Below are positions 44,886 to 54,702 of a stretch of DNA of 64,000 nt, piece by piece. This DNA is from Rhodohalobacter sulfatireducens (GTDB lineage Bacteria > Bacteroidota > Rhodothermia > Balneolales > Balneolaceae). Each line of letters starts with the position of its first letter. Positions within the stretch are counted from its first letter, which is position 1. Both the position numbers and the translations under genes were made by a program. Where the stretch lies: positions 62,001 through 126,000 of the forward strand of contig NZ_JAKLWS010000007.1 in the NCBI RefSeq assembly GCF_022012475.1, given 5' to 3'. The notes beneath the pieces were generated by a model. That model was given only the letters and a program-made list of their open reading frames with translations, had not been told where the DNA came from and ran no database searches.

Positions 44886-47378
44886 TTATCGAAGGTTTCC
44901 CAAAGGGATCCCTTCGGGGAAAATCCCGCACCCGTATTCAATAGTTTTTCCACTGCCAATCGGCGACCCCGGAGGCGTGTAGGGTGCCGGTGGAGTTGAG
45001 AAGGACTCCGGATCTTCCTTGTACTGCTCAATCAAATCAAGAATATAGTTGAAATGGGCGTTCCAAGTTGGATCGTCAATCTCAAATATTCTTTCAGTTA
45101 GTGAAACCTGTAGATTTTCCAGAACCATTTTCGTGATGGCTTTCGCATCCGGAGATGCATTTTCATGGGATGCCAGTCCAACCAGGTTTCGAAACACAGC
45201 CATATTGATACCTCTTTGAATTGACCCGTGGTACCCTTCATTCATCTCTCCTAAAATTGTGGCGTTTAATACTTCCTCAGCCACTTCCATCAATCCGGGA
45301 AGGTCAGGATTTCGGGCTGATTGAGTTGTAAGGCGAGCTCCTCTTTCGGGATTAAAAATCATAGTTGCGCTTTGATTTGCAGCGACTTCTGCCATCGCTA
45401 CCGGGTCGAGCATAGGATTTGAATATCCCCTGAAGTGTTCTCGTGAATACGGCGTTTGAGCCGGCTGAGGTGGAATAATATCCAGGATATTTTCCGGGAG
45501 TGCCAGAGTTTCAGCCCGGAGAGTTTGGATGAGAGACTGGACGGCATCTCGCTGGAGATCTCCATCAATAATTTGAGGGTTCGCCTGCCCATCACCCCGA
45601 AGATTATATGCATAATTCACACCACCAATCAGTTTGGAAACGGCTTCTATTTGATACCGGTGGTAGAGATAAATAGGAACTAGTGCGTTTTCCAGGTCTG
45701 CCATGGGTCGGCCCATCTGGATCACCTCTTCATCAAAATTATTGAGTGCCGTTTGTCGAATTTCTAAAATATGATTCATCTGGTCGATCACATCCGTGCC
45801 GTAATCCCATAAATGTGCTTTCGGGTGGATCCCACTCTGCGGGCGAGCCGCCTCATCGGAAATGTAAAGCAGATCCATATCAAGTGTTTCCTGGATGATC
45901 TCTTCCAATGCCTCATCCTCATTCACATTATCCGGGAAGTCCTGGTAACCGTACGCAACAGTACGCTTATCCCATTCACCGATATCGGTATCATAAGCCT
46001 CTTCGAGGCTCAGTGATCCGTCCGGCAGAACAGTTGCGCGGGGATGGGGATAATCCATTACAGAAGACAGATCGTTCGTACTGGCCGCAAAATTATGAGC
46101 AATTCCGAGTGTGTGGCCAATCTCATGTGCAGAAAGCTGGCGAATTCGGGCAAGCGCCATCTCAAGCATCTTATCATCCGGTTCGATACCCTCCTCATAG
46201 GGTGCCAGTAATCCTTCGGCAATCAGGTAATCCTGGCGAACCCGAAGCGAGCCCAGTAGCACATTCCCTTTGATAATCTCCCCCGTTCGTGGGTCTACTA
46301 CCGATGAACCGTATGACCAGCCACGAGTTGATCGATGGACCCAATTAATCACATTGTACCGAACATCCAGCGGATGGGCATCATCCGGCAATATTCGAAC
46401 CTGGAATGCATTTTCATAACCAATCTCTTCAAAAGCCTGGTTCCACCAGCGTCCACCTTCAAGCAAAGCCGAACGAACAGGTTCGGGAGTCCCGTTATCG
46501 AGGTAGTAGATAATGGGCTCTACCGGCTCACTGACCTCTGCTTCCGGATTTTTCTTTTCCAGCCGATGGCGTACAATGTACTGCTTGTAAAATTCTCCGC
46601 CGATAGGAGCACTGTAATCCTGGTAGTCGACCGTAAAAAATCCTGACCTCGGATCGAATTCCCGTGGTTGGTAGTCATCATTCGGCAACTCTACAAATGA
46701 ATGGTGCTGACGGACGGTCACCGCATTTGGACTAGGTGTAACCGATCGCAGCCAACTGCCTGCACCACTTCCGGTGAATGTGAGTGTAACTTCAAACTCG
46801 GAATTCTTTGGAAAGTTGAACGTACCGGGCAAATGAATGGCAGACCTGGATGCATCCACAGAGTAATTTCCCTGGTCTGTATCACTCAGTCTTTCAGCCA
46901 CCCCATGTGCATCCTGCATCAAAAAATCAGTGATATCGATTAATATACGTTCATCCTGTTGAGCCGCCACTTCAAACCCGAACAATACCGATTGGGCAAA
47001 TGCTTCATTAATCGATTTTTCTTCCAGTGGATTATCTGAAGTTGCCCGATAATCGTAGTTGGGTTGAACCATCAGAACTTTTGGTCCCACCTTTTCAAAT
47101 TTTACGATCCTGGTATTCCCAAGCTGGCTGCGATCCAGGCCGATATCATTCGAACCGATTCCGGCAGCCAATGAATTCACGTAGATAAATTCCTGGTCTA
47201 ACTTATCGACCTCTAACCAAATTTTTCCGGTTGTATCATCCCACCAGTAATCAAAAAAACCTTCGTACTTTTGCATCCCCTCGGTTTTTTCTGAGATGGT
47301 GGATTGGGCCAGAGAATGTGAAGCAATTAAACTAAATAAAAGAGCACTTAAGAAAGAAAACAGAACAAATCGTCTCAT
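44886..47378 (-). CDS. Secreted zinc-dependent metalloprotease (DUF5117/DUF4953 type)
   Basis: The ATG at 47378 begins MRRFVLFSFLSALLFSL, a signal peptide ending near SLAQS; the 49 codons upstream in the frame have no such role. The 830-residue product has the N-terminal EGFFDYWWDDTTGKIWLEV strand, then FNFPKNSEFEVTLTFTG, then the zinc site LSAHEIGHTLGIAHNF (HExxHxxGxxH, near residue 418) with the Met-turn-like SSVMDYPHPRA. These match a family of large secreted metalloproteases common in Bacteroidota. The substrate is unknown. It is followed closely by the GH43 gene. Confidence 0.92.
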   Translation of the reverse strand: MRRFVLFSFLSALLFSLIASHSLAQSTISEKTEGMQKYEGFFDYWWDDTTGKIWLEVDKLDQEFIYVNSLAAGIGSNDIGLDRSQLGNTRIVKFEKVGPKVLMVQPNYDYRATSDNPLEEKSINEAFAQSVLFGFEVAAQQDERILIDITDFLMQDAHGVAERLSDTDQGNYSVDASRSAIHLPGTFNFPKNSEFEVTLTFTGSGAGSWLRSVTPSPNAVTVRQHHSFVELPNDDYQPREFDPRSGFFTVDYQDYSAPIGGEFYKQYIVRHRLEKKNPEAEVSEPVEPIIYYLDNGTPEPVRSALLEGGRWWNQAFEEIGYENAFQVRILPDDAHPLDVRYNVINWVHRSTRGWSYGSSVVDPRTGEIIKGNVLLGSLRVRQDYLIAEGLLAPYEEGIEPDDKMLEMALARIRQLSAHEIGHTLGIAHNFAASTNDLSSVMDYPHPRATVLPDGSLSLEEAYDTDIGEWDKRTVAYGYQDFPDNVNEDEALEEIIQETLDMDLLYISDEAARPQSGIHPKAHLWDYGTDVIDQMNHILEIRQTALNNFDEEVIQMGRPMADLENALVPIYLYHRYQIEAVSKLIGGVNYAYNLRGDGQANPQIIDGDLQRDAVQSLIQTLRAETLALPENILDIIPPQPAQTPYSREHFRGYSNPMLDPVAMAEVAANQSATMIFNPERGARLTTQSARNPDLPGLMEVAEEVLNATILGEMNEGYHGSIQRGINMAVFRNLVGLASHENASPDAKAITKMVLENLQVSLTERIFEIDDPTWNAHFNYILDLIEQYKEDPESFSTPPAPYTPPGSPIGSGKTIEYGCGIFPEGIPLGNLR

Positions 47379-47470
47379 TACAATAGATGTTTTGGGTTTC
47401 GTGATAATTGAAGAAACGAAATGTTGGTGGAATTTGGAAGTTCTTATTGCCAAACACTGTTGCAAAAAAT

Positions 47471-47513
47471 AAAGCCATTCAAACCGGTGCTCAAGTCGGT
47501 TGTGAATGGCTTT
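47471..47513 (-). terminator. Terminator of the Lon-like operon
   Basis: GCCATTCA pairs with TGAATGGC, with an inner ACCG/CGGT stem. On the minus strand it is followed by TTTATTTTTTG, a U-rich tract. It starts 84 bp past the stop codon of the third paralogue (47597). Confidence 0.75.
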
Positions 47514-47596
47514 AATAAATATCACCCTTGATGAGTAATTTCTTATAATAAGGTATTAGCATGTCGTAACAATTTTGATAGGTTGAAGAAAAAATC

Positions 47597-49909
47597 TTAA
47601 TTAGAGCGGTATTTAAACCTCTGCCCATCCCAATAAAGCAATGAATCTTTAAACGCCTCAAAGTATTCATGATCCGGTTCGAACGGAATCATGCCATCTT
47701 CATATAGATTTTTTGCCCAAAGATCGTAGTATGATTGTGTTCCTATCGATCTAACTCTAAAATTATAATCGATCATATATATTAGGGCTGCATAATTAAC
47801 CTGGAAAGGATCATTTTCAGGAAGTCTAAAGTCATTCACCCGGACACGAAATAGTTCCTCATCAGAGTTCACAAAAAAAGCTTCCGGTGTATTATTCACA
47901 ACACGCCTTTTAAATACCTGCCCGACAATCGATCGCGGAACCTGAACATAATATTCATGTTCCGCAGGTGTATAGCCAAGTACTGTATACTCATCCGTCG
48001 AGGGAGAATATCCGACAATTTTATCAGCTTCCAGTGCAAAGAAAACTGTAATCTCATCAAAGGCATTGTTTTGTCCCAAACCAATAACCTCCTGGTCTCC
48101 GTCATTGTCAATATCTACGACCTTAGTCTGTTTTATTCGGCCTGAATGAATATATCGGCTGCTTTCTTCTCCTGTTTCTGCATTTAATTTGAGAATGATA
48201 CTCGGAAAGAATCTTCCGTGCCCTATGTTTACTATCAGGTTATCTTTTGAACTGTTTATAATATTCAAACTATAAACTTTATAACCATTTTCCTGTATCT
48301 CCGGTTTATTTGGAAATTCTAAATCGAACGATAAATTCTTCTTCCATATGATTGAATCCCCTGACACCGAGTATGCAATCAGTTCTTCGGGGCTGTTAAA
48401 ATTCTGCTCGGACAACATTCTTGAAAAAAACAGTTCATTGATGCCATCATTATTTAAATCGTGCAATAATGCTTTGTATGGAAAAATAGGATTCTGAGAC
48501 TGTTGTATTGCTTCAACTATTACACTACCAACCTTCAGGCTTTGAATCTTTTGTCCATATTGATTCATCAATGTCATTTGCTCTCCTTCATATTGCAAAG
48601 TGTTCGGATTCTTGTCGACAGGACCAAAAATCAACCACATGATAAATCCCAACAGCACTGTAATAAGTGGTACCGTGATAAATCTGAATTCCTGGCTTTT
48701 TAATCTCTTGAAGTAATACTTGATCCGCCCCTCTTCTTCATGTTCGGTCAAACGGCGGTCGAAAAAGAGTTCTCGCAGATGACTGACACCATATAACACG
48801 ATATTTCGTGTTGGATATTTATCCAGAAGAGTGTTCAGCTCCTTCTCAAACAGGCCACGCTGTGATGCCGGAACGGCAAAAATCTTACCCCATGAGAAAA
48901 AAGCAGCTTTTACTTTTAAACCGATTGTTTCTCCATCAACGGGGAGTACGTTACCCTCTTTATCGATGTCACCCGTAATTATTGAATGGGAATTTATTTT
49001 ATATCGATTTCTTTGATTCGTTGCCTCTTGAAGATGTGTATACCAAAGGGCAGAAATGGCCAGGTTCGCTGAGTTACCGACATGAAATGCTTTCCGAAAA
49101 TCAAAATTTACACCTCCGCGGTAATAGTTATTATTTCGCTTTCCGGATTTAGATTCTAAGAGATTTCGGGCTGCAATATGAACATTCTTTTTTTCACTCA
49201 TTGAAGGATTTGCCGCACCATATACCTGCATATTCCAAACCAGCTCATCCTCATTGCCGGTTTCAGAATATCTTTCGACTGAAATTTTTCGCAAACGGCC
49301 ATAACCGATTCCTTCTGACTGATATTTCTCGGCTACAGGAATCAATAGTTTCCAATCTTCTGTACCCTGAATTTTTTTGACCTCTCGAAGCATTCGCTTC
49401 AAAGAATCATTCTGTTTTCTTGTAAGTTCTTTTCTGTTCTGAAGTGTTTTGGCAATCCAATCTTTTAGTAGATTAAGTACAGAAGTATCTCTTACATCAT
49501 TCGGATAGCTCATTCCGGACATACCCAGCGTTTTTTCAATATGAAGATTGACCCCCTTAAGATCATTCAAACAACCATAAAGGAGTATACATACCACTCT
49601 TAAGCGATTGTATACAGCAGTAAAATTTTCACTTTTATCGGAAAGATGAAGCTCTGATTCCAGTTTATCGAGCAATGCCAGGTCATACTCAATCTCACTC
49701 GGATCAATACCGGTCCAGGTTAATGGGCCTGTGAATACAGGAAGCTCATCTGCAATTTGAAGGATGTAAGACTCAAACTTGCTGTAGGATCCCTCAAGGA
49801 TGTCAATAAAACTTCTGAATAAATGATACCTGTGACGAATAGAAATTGTAGACTCTAATTGCTCCATTAATTCACGGAACAACTGCTCTACTTGAATTGG
49901 GTCTGGCAT
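47597..49909 (-). CDS. Membrane-anchored Lon-like (S16) protease with extracytoplasmic FG-GAP-like domain, paralogue 3 of the operon
   Basis: The 770-residue product has four parts. Residues 1-200 are helical and start MPDPIQVEQL. Residues about 203-390 resemble the Lon proteolytic domain: HVGNSANLAISALWY (Ser280 at the nucleophile position), ITGDIDKEGNVLPVDG (the MTGEI...GKVLPVGG strand) and GLKVKAAFFSWGK (Lys332 at the dyad position). Residues 411-429 are a membrane helix. The rest is predicted outside the cytoplasm and carries FG-GAP-like units DLNNDGINELFF (484-495) and DIDNDGDQEVIGLG (599-612). There is no AAA+ module, so it should cleave specific, unfolded or bound targets rather than process proteins. 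The Lon assignment rests on motif order and is not tool-tested. It ends 84 bp before the terminator. Confidence 0.78.
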   Translation of the reverse strand: MPDPIQVEQLFRELMEQLESTISIRHRYHLFRSFIDILEGSYSKFESYILQIADELPVFTGPLTWTGIDPSEIEYDLALLDKLESELHLSDKSENFTAVYNRLRVVCILLYGCLNDLKGVNLHIEKTLGMSGMSYPNDVRDTSVLNLLKDWIAKTLQNRKELTRKQNDSLKRMLREVKKIQGTEDWKLLIPVAEKYQSEGIGYGRLRKISVERYSETGNEDELVWNMQVYGAANPSMSEKKNVHIAARNLLESKSGKRNNNYYRGGVNFDFRKAFHVGNSANLAISALWYTHLQEATNQRNRYKINSHSIITGDIDKEGNVLPVDGETIGLKVKAAFFSWGKIFAVPASQRGLFEKELNTLLDKYPTRNIVLYGVSHLRELFFDRRLTEHEEEGRIKYYFKRLKSQEFRFITVPLITVLLGFIMWLIFGPVDKNPNTLQYEGEQMTLMNQYGQKIQSLKVGSVIVEAIQQSQNPIFPYKALLHDLNNDGINELFFSRMLSEQNFNSPEELIAYSVSGDSIIWKKNLSFDLEFPNKPEIQENGYKVYSLNIINSSKDNLIVNIGHGRFFPSIILKLNAETGEESSRYIHSGRIKQTKVVDIDNDGDQEVIGLGQNNAFDEITVFFALEADKIVGYSPSTDEYTVLGYTPAEHEYYVQVPRSIVGQVFKRRVVNNTPEAFFVNSDEELFRVRVNDFRLPENDPFQVNYAALIYMIDYNFRVRSIGTQSYYDLWAKNLYEDGMIPFEPDHEYFEAFKDSLLYWDGQRFKYRSN

Positions 49910-49945
49910 AGGTATACCCCCAAAAAATTAGCTCTTAATGTACTC

Positions 49946-50107
49946 TTAGTTTTCGTTAAAATACTCCTCAGCTAATAAAAACTCTTCGCCTGTCCAATAG
50001 AGGATGGAATCTTTGTAAGTCTGAAAGTAATCAAAATCTGGAATTTCCGGAATTTCCCCTTCTTCATAAAGTTGCCGGGCAACGATATCATACAAATCGC
50101 TTGTACC
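49946..50107. repeat. About 160-bp near-identical segment shared by the 3' ends of paralogues 1 and 2
   Basis: Bases 49946-50107 and 52315-52476 differ at only about six positions by my hand count (roughly 96% identity), while the rest of the two genes is far more diverged. The boundary at the stop codon is sharp. This suggests recent gene conversion or a recombination patch covering the last 54 codons. Confidence 0.75.
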
Positions 50108-52294
50108 AATACCGAGAACTTTCAAATTATAATCTAAATAGTAAAGTACTAATAGGTCATCGCTATACCCATGTAACTCACGTCTGCCTTCCTGAACTAC
50201 AAAAAGAAAACTATTATTCAATTCATCTACGTTTACGGCTTTTCCACGATTATATTTTAGCATTGAACTAAAGTACTCTCCAATTAACGTTTTTGGAATA
50301 AGTATATATCTATATTCGTCAGCTGGCTCAGTATCCGATGGAATGTAATCAATCGTTGCGGGAGCATAACCTTGCGCATTCCCATATTCTAAGACAGCTA
50401 TAGCTGCACTCCAATAAGCGTTATTAATGCCAGTTAAAATAATTTCATCATTATTATCGTCATTTATGTCTTCTACATACATATCGTCAAACCTTCCAGA
50501 ATGAACGTATTCTTGTTCAATCTCTCCGTTCAAAGCATTTATGGTAAAAACCACAGATTGAAAATATTGAATGACACTTGAATTCACAGCAATTTTTGGT
50601 CCTTTATTTGTATGCAAGATTCCTATTTCAACTGGACGAAGATTGAAGTTCATCATTGCCGATTGACGTGGATAGGAATAATTTGCGATAAATTTTTGAT
50701 CCCAAATCAAGGAATCACCACTTACAGACCTTGCCCTTATAAACGATTGATCTGAACTTTGTCGGGTCACCCTGTTTGCATAAATTAATTCATTAATACC
50801 ATCACCATTTAGATCTAATAAGGTGCTTAAAGGTCTTCGCTGAAACTCTCCCGTACCATTCTGAAGATCCACTGTTATTTCACCGATTTCTACTCGATCA
50901 ATCGTTGATCCGGATGAATTTTTTAAAACTATATCACTACCTTCATATTCGATAATAACTGGATTTTGGTCAATCGGTCCATACGCCATCCTTGCAATTA
51001 TTAAAAGCAGCACAATTATAACCGGAACTAAAACAAACTTCGAATATTCATTCTTTAAGTGATTAAAAAAGTATGATAATCTACCCTGAACTGTATAGAT
51101 AGCTACTCGTCTGTCATAGAAAATATCTTGTAGGTGATTCACTCCTATAAGGGAAAAGTTTCGATTAGGAAATCTCTCGTTTAATTTTTGAACCTCAAGC
51201 TCAAACTGATTTCTTTGTAATGCAGGTACAACTAATACTTTTGCCCATGAAAAAAAGACAGCCTTTACTTTCAATTCAATACTTTTTTCGTCAACAGTCT
51301 TAATGTTTCCATATTTGTCAATATCAGCCGTTATAGCAGAGTTTGAATGGATTGAATATCGTTCTCTTTGACCGGCTTTCTTTAGTAGAATAGTGTACCA
51401 AAGGGCAGCAATAGCAAGATTAGCTGAATTTCCATTGTGGATAGCTGTTACATTTTCAAACTGTATGGCACCCCGATAATAATTTCCAGATGCACTTCGT
51501 GGGATGAACATATTTAAAAGCTTTCTTGAAGCATTAATTGGATTTTCTGTCTTTTCAACTGAAGCTTTTTCAGCTCCGTAAATATTTGTTGCCCAAATCA
51601 ATTCATCTTTTGATTTTGATTCGGACTCCCCATAAAGTTCAATGGTCATATTTCGTAAGCGGCCATATTCCCTGTTATTTTGATAAACTCCAACGTATCG
51701 CTCCAAAACTGGTATGAGTATATTTCCCTCCTTCCTTTTAATGACACCCTTTACCTCTTTGTATAATCTCTGAAGTGATTCTTCCTGCTCAACCGGGCGC
51801 TTTTGATTTTTTTGCAGCTCGGTTAAAAGATGTTCATAAAGACTCATGATGGATTGATTCCAATCTGGTGTCAATTGTTCCGAAACTTTTGGTTCTGGCC
51901 AATAAACACCGGTTAGTTTATGAAGAACCTTACCTGTCTTTTTAATATTGCCAATGCAAACTTGCAGTAGTAACCATACTTCTTGGAGATTTGTTATCAA
52001 GTCAGATAATTGCTTTCCCTTATCCGACACATCTATTGTTGAATGGATTTTCTTAAACAGTACAAGCTTTTCTTCGATCTCTTCTGGATCTATACCACTC
52101 CAAGACAAATACCCCTTAAAGAACGGTAATTCATCCAGTAATTGTTGTATATACGATTCGTATTTCCTGTACTCACCCTCAAGTGATTCTAAAAATTCGA
52201 AGAAAAGCTCATGGCGGAATCGAATGGAAGGTGTGGAACCAAATGACCCAAACAAATCTTGGAAGTTCTCTTCAATTTGAATCGGGTCTGGCAT
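49946..52294 (-). CDS. Membrane-anchored Lon-like (S16) protease with extracytoplasmic FG-GAP-like domain, paralogue 2
   Basis: The 782-residue product has the same plan: helical N-terminus from MPDPIQIEEN, Lon-like domain with HNGNSANLAIAALWY (Ser290), ITADIDKYGN and ELKVKAVFFSWAK (Lys342), a membrane helix at about 420-437 ending GPIDQNP, and an outer domain with LLDLNGDGINELIYANR and DINDDNNDEIILTGINNAYW. The conserved YGRLRNMTIELYGESES just before the Lon-like core is shared with its neighbour. Its last 54 codons are almost identical in DNA to paralogue 1, unlike the rest of the gene. The gap to the next gene is 36 bp. Confidence 0.78.
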   Translation of the reverse strand: MPDPIQIEENFQDLFGSFGSTPSIRFRHELFFEFLESLEGEYRKYESYIQQLLDELPFFKGYLSWSGIDPEEIEEKLVLFKKIHSTIDVSDKGKQLSDLITNLQEVWLLLQVCIGNIKKTGKVLHKLTGVYWPEPKVSEQLTPDWNQSIMSLYEHLLTELQKNQKRPVEQEESLQRLYKEVKGVIKRKEGNILIPVLERYVGVYQNNREYGRLRNMTIELYGESESKSKDELIWATNIYGAEKASVEKTENPINASRKLLNMFIPRSASGNYYRGAIQFENVTAIHNGNSANLAIAALWYTILLKKAGQRERYSIHSNSAITADIDKYGNIKTVDEKSIELKVKAVFFSWAKVLVVPALQRNQFELEVQKLNERFPNRNFSLIGVNHLQDIFYDRRVAIYTVQGRLSYFFNHLKNEYSKFVLVPVIIVLLLIIARMAYGPIDQNPVIIEYEGSDIVLKNSSGSTIDRVEIGEITVDLQNGTGEFQRRPLSTLLDLNGDGINELIYANRVTRQSSDQSFIRARSVSGDSLIWDQKFIANYSYPRQSAMMNFNLRPVEIGILHTNKGPKIAVNSSVIQYFQSVVFTINALNGEIEQEYVHSGRFDDMYVEDINDDNNDEIILTGINNAYWSAAIAVLEYGNAQGYAPATIDYIPSDTEPADEYRYILIPKTLIGEYFSSMLKYNRGKAVNVDELNNSFLFVVQEGRRELHGYSDDLLVLYYLDYNLKVLGIGTSDLYDIVARQLYEEGEIPEIPDFDYFQTYKDSILYWTGEEFLLAEEYFNEN

Positions 52295-52314
52295 ATAATA
52301 TTTTTGGACTAATA

Positions 52315-54687
52315 TTAGTTTTCGTTAAAATACTCCTCAGCTAATAAAAACTCTTCTCCTGTCCAATAGAGGATGGAATCTTTGTAAGCCTGAAAGTAAT
52401 CAAAATCGGGAATTTCCGGAATTTCCCCCTCTTCATAAAGTTGCCGGGCAACGATATCGTACACATCGCTTGTACCTACGCCAATAGGTTTTAGATCATT
52501 TTCAAAACTTATTGAAACCATGACATCCCCAAACTCTTTTCTGAATGGAATTCGAGCTTCTTCAACGAGTGCTCTGATTGTTTTGTTCGCCGCATCGTAG
52601 TATAAATTTTTAGCTTCATTATATTTCATTAAAGGGCTTGTATACTCCGCTACGATTGTTTTTGGAATTAAAATGTAATGTAACTCACTTGCGGGTTCAA
52701 TCCCGGTAGGTCTGTAATCTTTGGTTAGTGGCGAGTGTCCATGAAAGGTATCAATATCCAAAACTCCCAGTGCAGCCAACCAGTAGGCATTGTTGATTCC
52801 TGAGAATAGGATTTCCGCTTGATTATCACCATTTATATCCTGCAAAATCATATCTCTCACATGGCCTATGTGCAGATATTCCGCATCTATTTCGCCGGTG
52901 ACAACATCTACCAGGTATAAAATAGTTTGGAAATAGTAAAATGAATTTGCATTTACAACTACCTTTGGCCCTTCTTTTGTATCCACCAGCCCCATTTCCC
53001 GAATCAACATCTCTTGTTGTGTAACTCCTGATTGTCTTGGAAAATCATAATTAAGTATCAATTCACGATTCCAGATTAAAGAATCTCCACTAACTGAATA
53101 TGCAGATATTTCAGAAATTTCCCTGTTTGACTGACTTAGACGATCTCTTCTTCCATATATAACCTCATTGAAACCATCGTTGGTAATATCGATAAGAATG
53201 GCAAGTGGATTTGCCGCAATTGTACCAGGATGGACTTCCCCATTGCTGCTTGTGTAATATGAAACCGTCTGTGCTCCAACTTCCAGTCTTTTTACCTCTA
53301 TACCATTTTGGTTTTGCAATATTAAAAAACTGTCCTCATACGTTATATTCTGTGGATTTTTGTCTATCGGACCATAAATCAACCGGGCAACAATCAACAA
53401 TAAAACGATTATTATTGGAATAAGTACAAAATTGGAATGTTCATTTTTTAAGCGGTTCATCATGTAGGGGATTCGCCCCTGGACTGTATGCTCAGCCACC
53501 CTGCGATCGTAAAAGATCTCCGCCAACCGACTTACACTTATCACCTCCAAAGTTCGTTGAGGATATCTCTCTTTTAACCTGTTTATTTCATCCTCAAATG
53601 GTGTCCTTTGCGAAGCCGGTATTACAACTATAGATGCCCAGGAAAAGAAAACGGCTTTTGCCTTCAGGTGTATACTGGTTTCATCAACAGATTGAACGAT
53701 CCCATTTTCATCAATATCACCTGTTATAGCGATATTGGAATGAATTCTGTAACGTTCTCTTTGTCCGCTTGCTTTCAACAAAATCGAGTACCACAAAGCC
53801 GCTATGGCAAGATTGGCTGATTTCCCATTGTGTATGGCGGCTGAAATTTCGAATCTTAACCCACCACGATAGTATCTCCCAGCTGTTCGCTCGAATCCTG
53901 AAAGTTCAAACAACTTCCTGGATGCGTTGACAGGAACTGTAGTCTGTCCTAAAGAGGGAACTTCTGCACCATAAATATGGGTCGCCCAAATCAGCTCATC
54001 ATTTGTTTTTGATTCCGACTCACCATAAAGCTCCATAGTCATACTTCGTAAACGGCCAAATCCATTGTTTTTGCCCTGGTCTTTATCATATTTCTCAGCA
54101 ACGGGCACGAGTATATTCCAGTCCTTGCATTCTATAAGGGCTGATGTCTCTTTAAATAATCTCTGAAGTGATTTTATTTGCTCAATGGACCGCTTTTGGT
54201 TCTGTTTCAGTACTGCTTCAAGCTTTTCATGGAGTCGGTTGATAGGTTGATTCCATTCTTTGTCTGCTTGCATAGAAGTGCTTGGCCCTGAGAATGAAAC
54301 ACCGGTTAATTTATGAAGATACGCATCTGCTTTTTCAATATTTCCAAGGCAAACTTGCAGCAGTAAAGATACCTCATGGAGATTTCTTTTGATGTTGGAA
54401 TAGTGATCACTCTTTTCTGATAATTCTATTTCTGATTGGATTCTTTCCAACATAGAAAGGTTGCCCTCAATATCAACCGGGTCGATCCCACTCCAGGACA
54501 AATGGCTAGAAAACTCAGGTAAGTCATCCAACAGCTGAAGGATATACGATTCATATTTTCTGAACTCTCCTTCAAGTGAGGATAAAAAATCAAAGAAAAG
54601 TTGGTGCCTGCGACGAATAGAAGGAACAGAATCAAAATACTCCATTAACTCTTGGAAATCCCTCTCTACTTGAATCGGATCTGGCAT
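52315..54687 (-). CDS. Membrane-anchored Lon-like (S16) protease with extracytoplasmic FG-GAP-like domain, paralogue 1
   Basis: The 790-residue product starts MPDPIQVERD and has Ser290 in HNGKSANLAIAALWY, ITGDIDENGIVQSVD and Lys342 in HLKAKAVFFSWAS. The residue before the Ser is Lys instead of Pro/Asn, but the Ser-Lys pair is kept in all three copies, unlike the RadA Lon-like domain, in which the Ser is lost. A membrane helix (about 420-437) ends GPIDKNP. The outer domain includes LIDITNDGFNEVIYG and DINGDNQAEILFSGINNAYW. It is the first of the three paralogues, 15 bp downstream of the anti-sigma-like gene. Confidence 0.78.
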   Translation of the reverse strand: MPDPIQVERDFQELMEYFDSVPSIRRRHQLFFDFLSSLEGEFRKYESYILQLLDDLPEFSSHLSWSGIDPVDIEGNLSMLERIQSEIELSEKSDHYSNIKRNLHEVSLLLQVCLGNIEKADAYLHKLTGVSFSGPSTSMQADKEWNQPINRLHEKLEAVLKQNQKRSIEQIKSLQRLFKETSALIECKDWNILVPVAEKYDKDQGKNNGFGRLRSMTMELYGESESKTNDELIWATHIYGAEVPSLGQTTVPVNASRKLFELSGFERTAGRYYRGGLRFEISAAIHNGKSANLAIAALWYSILLKASGQRERYRIHSNIAITGDIDENGIVQSVDETSIHLKAKAVFFSWASIVVIPASQRTPFEDEINRLKERYPQRTLEVISVSRLAEIFYDRRVAEHTVQGRIPYMMNRLKNEHSNFVLIPIIIVLLLIVARLIYGPIDKNPQNITYEDSFLILQNQNGIEVKRLEVGAQTVSYYTSSNGEVHPGTIAANPLAILIDITNDGFNEVIYGRRDRLSQSNREISEISAYSVSGDSLIWNRELILNYDFPRQSGVTQQEMLIREMGLVDTKEGPKVVVNANSFYYFQTILYLVDVVTGEIDAEYLHIGHVRDMILQDINGDNQAEILFSGINNAYWLAALGVLDIDTFHGHSPLTKDYRPTGIEPASELHYILIPKTIVAEYTSPLMKYNEAKNLYYDAANKTIRALVEEARIPFRKEFGDVMVSISFENDLKPIGVGTSDVYDIVARQLYEEGEIPEIPDFDYFQAYKDSILYWTGEEFLLAEEYFNEN

Positions 54688-54702
54688 GGTGGCGATAATA
54701 AA

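Noticed and set aside
47597-54687. Simple FG-GAP adhesins
   Set aside because: The 200-400 region has the Lon motif order in all three copies and a membrane helix separates it from the FG-GAP-like part, so a plain adhesin call would miss most of the protein.
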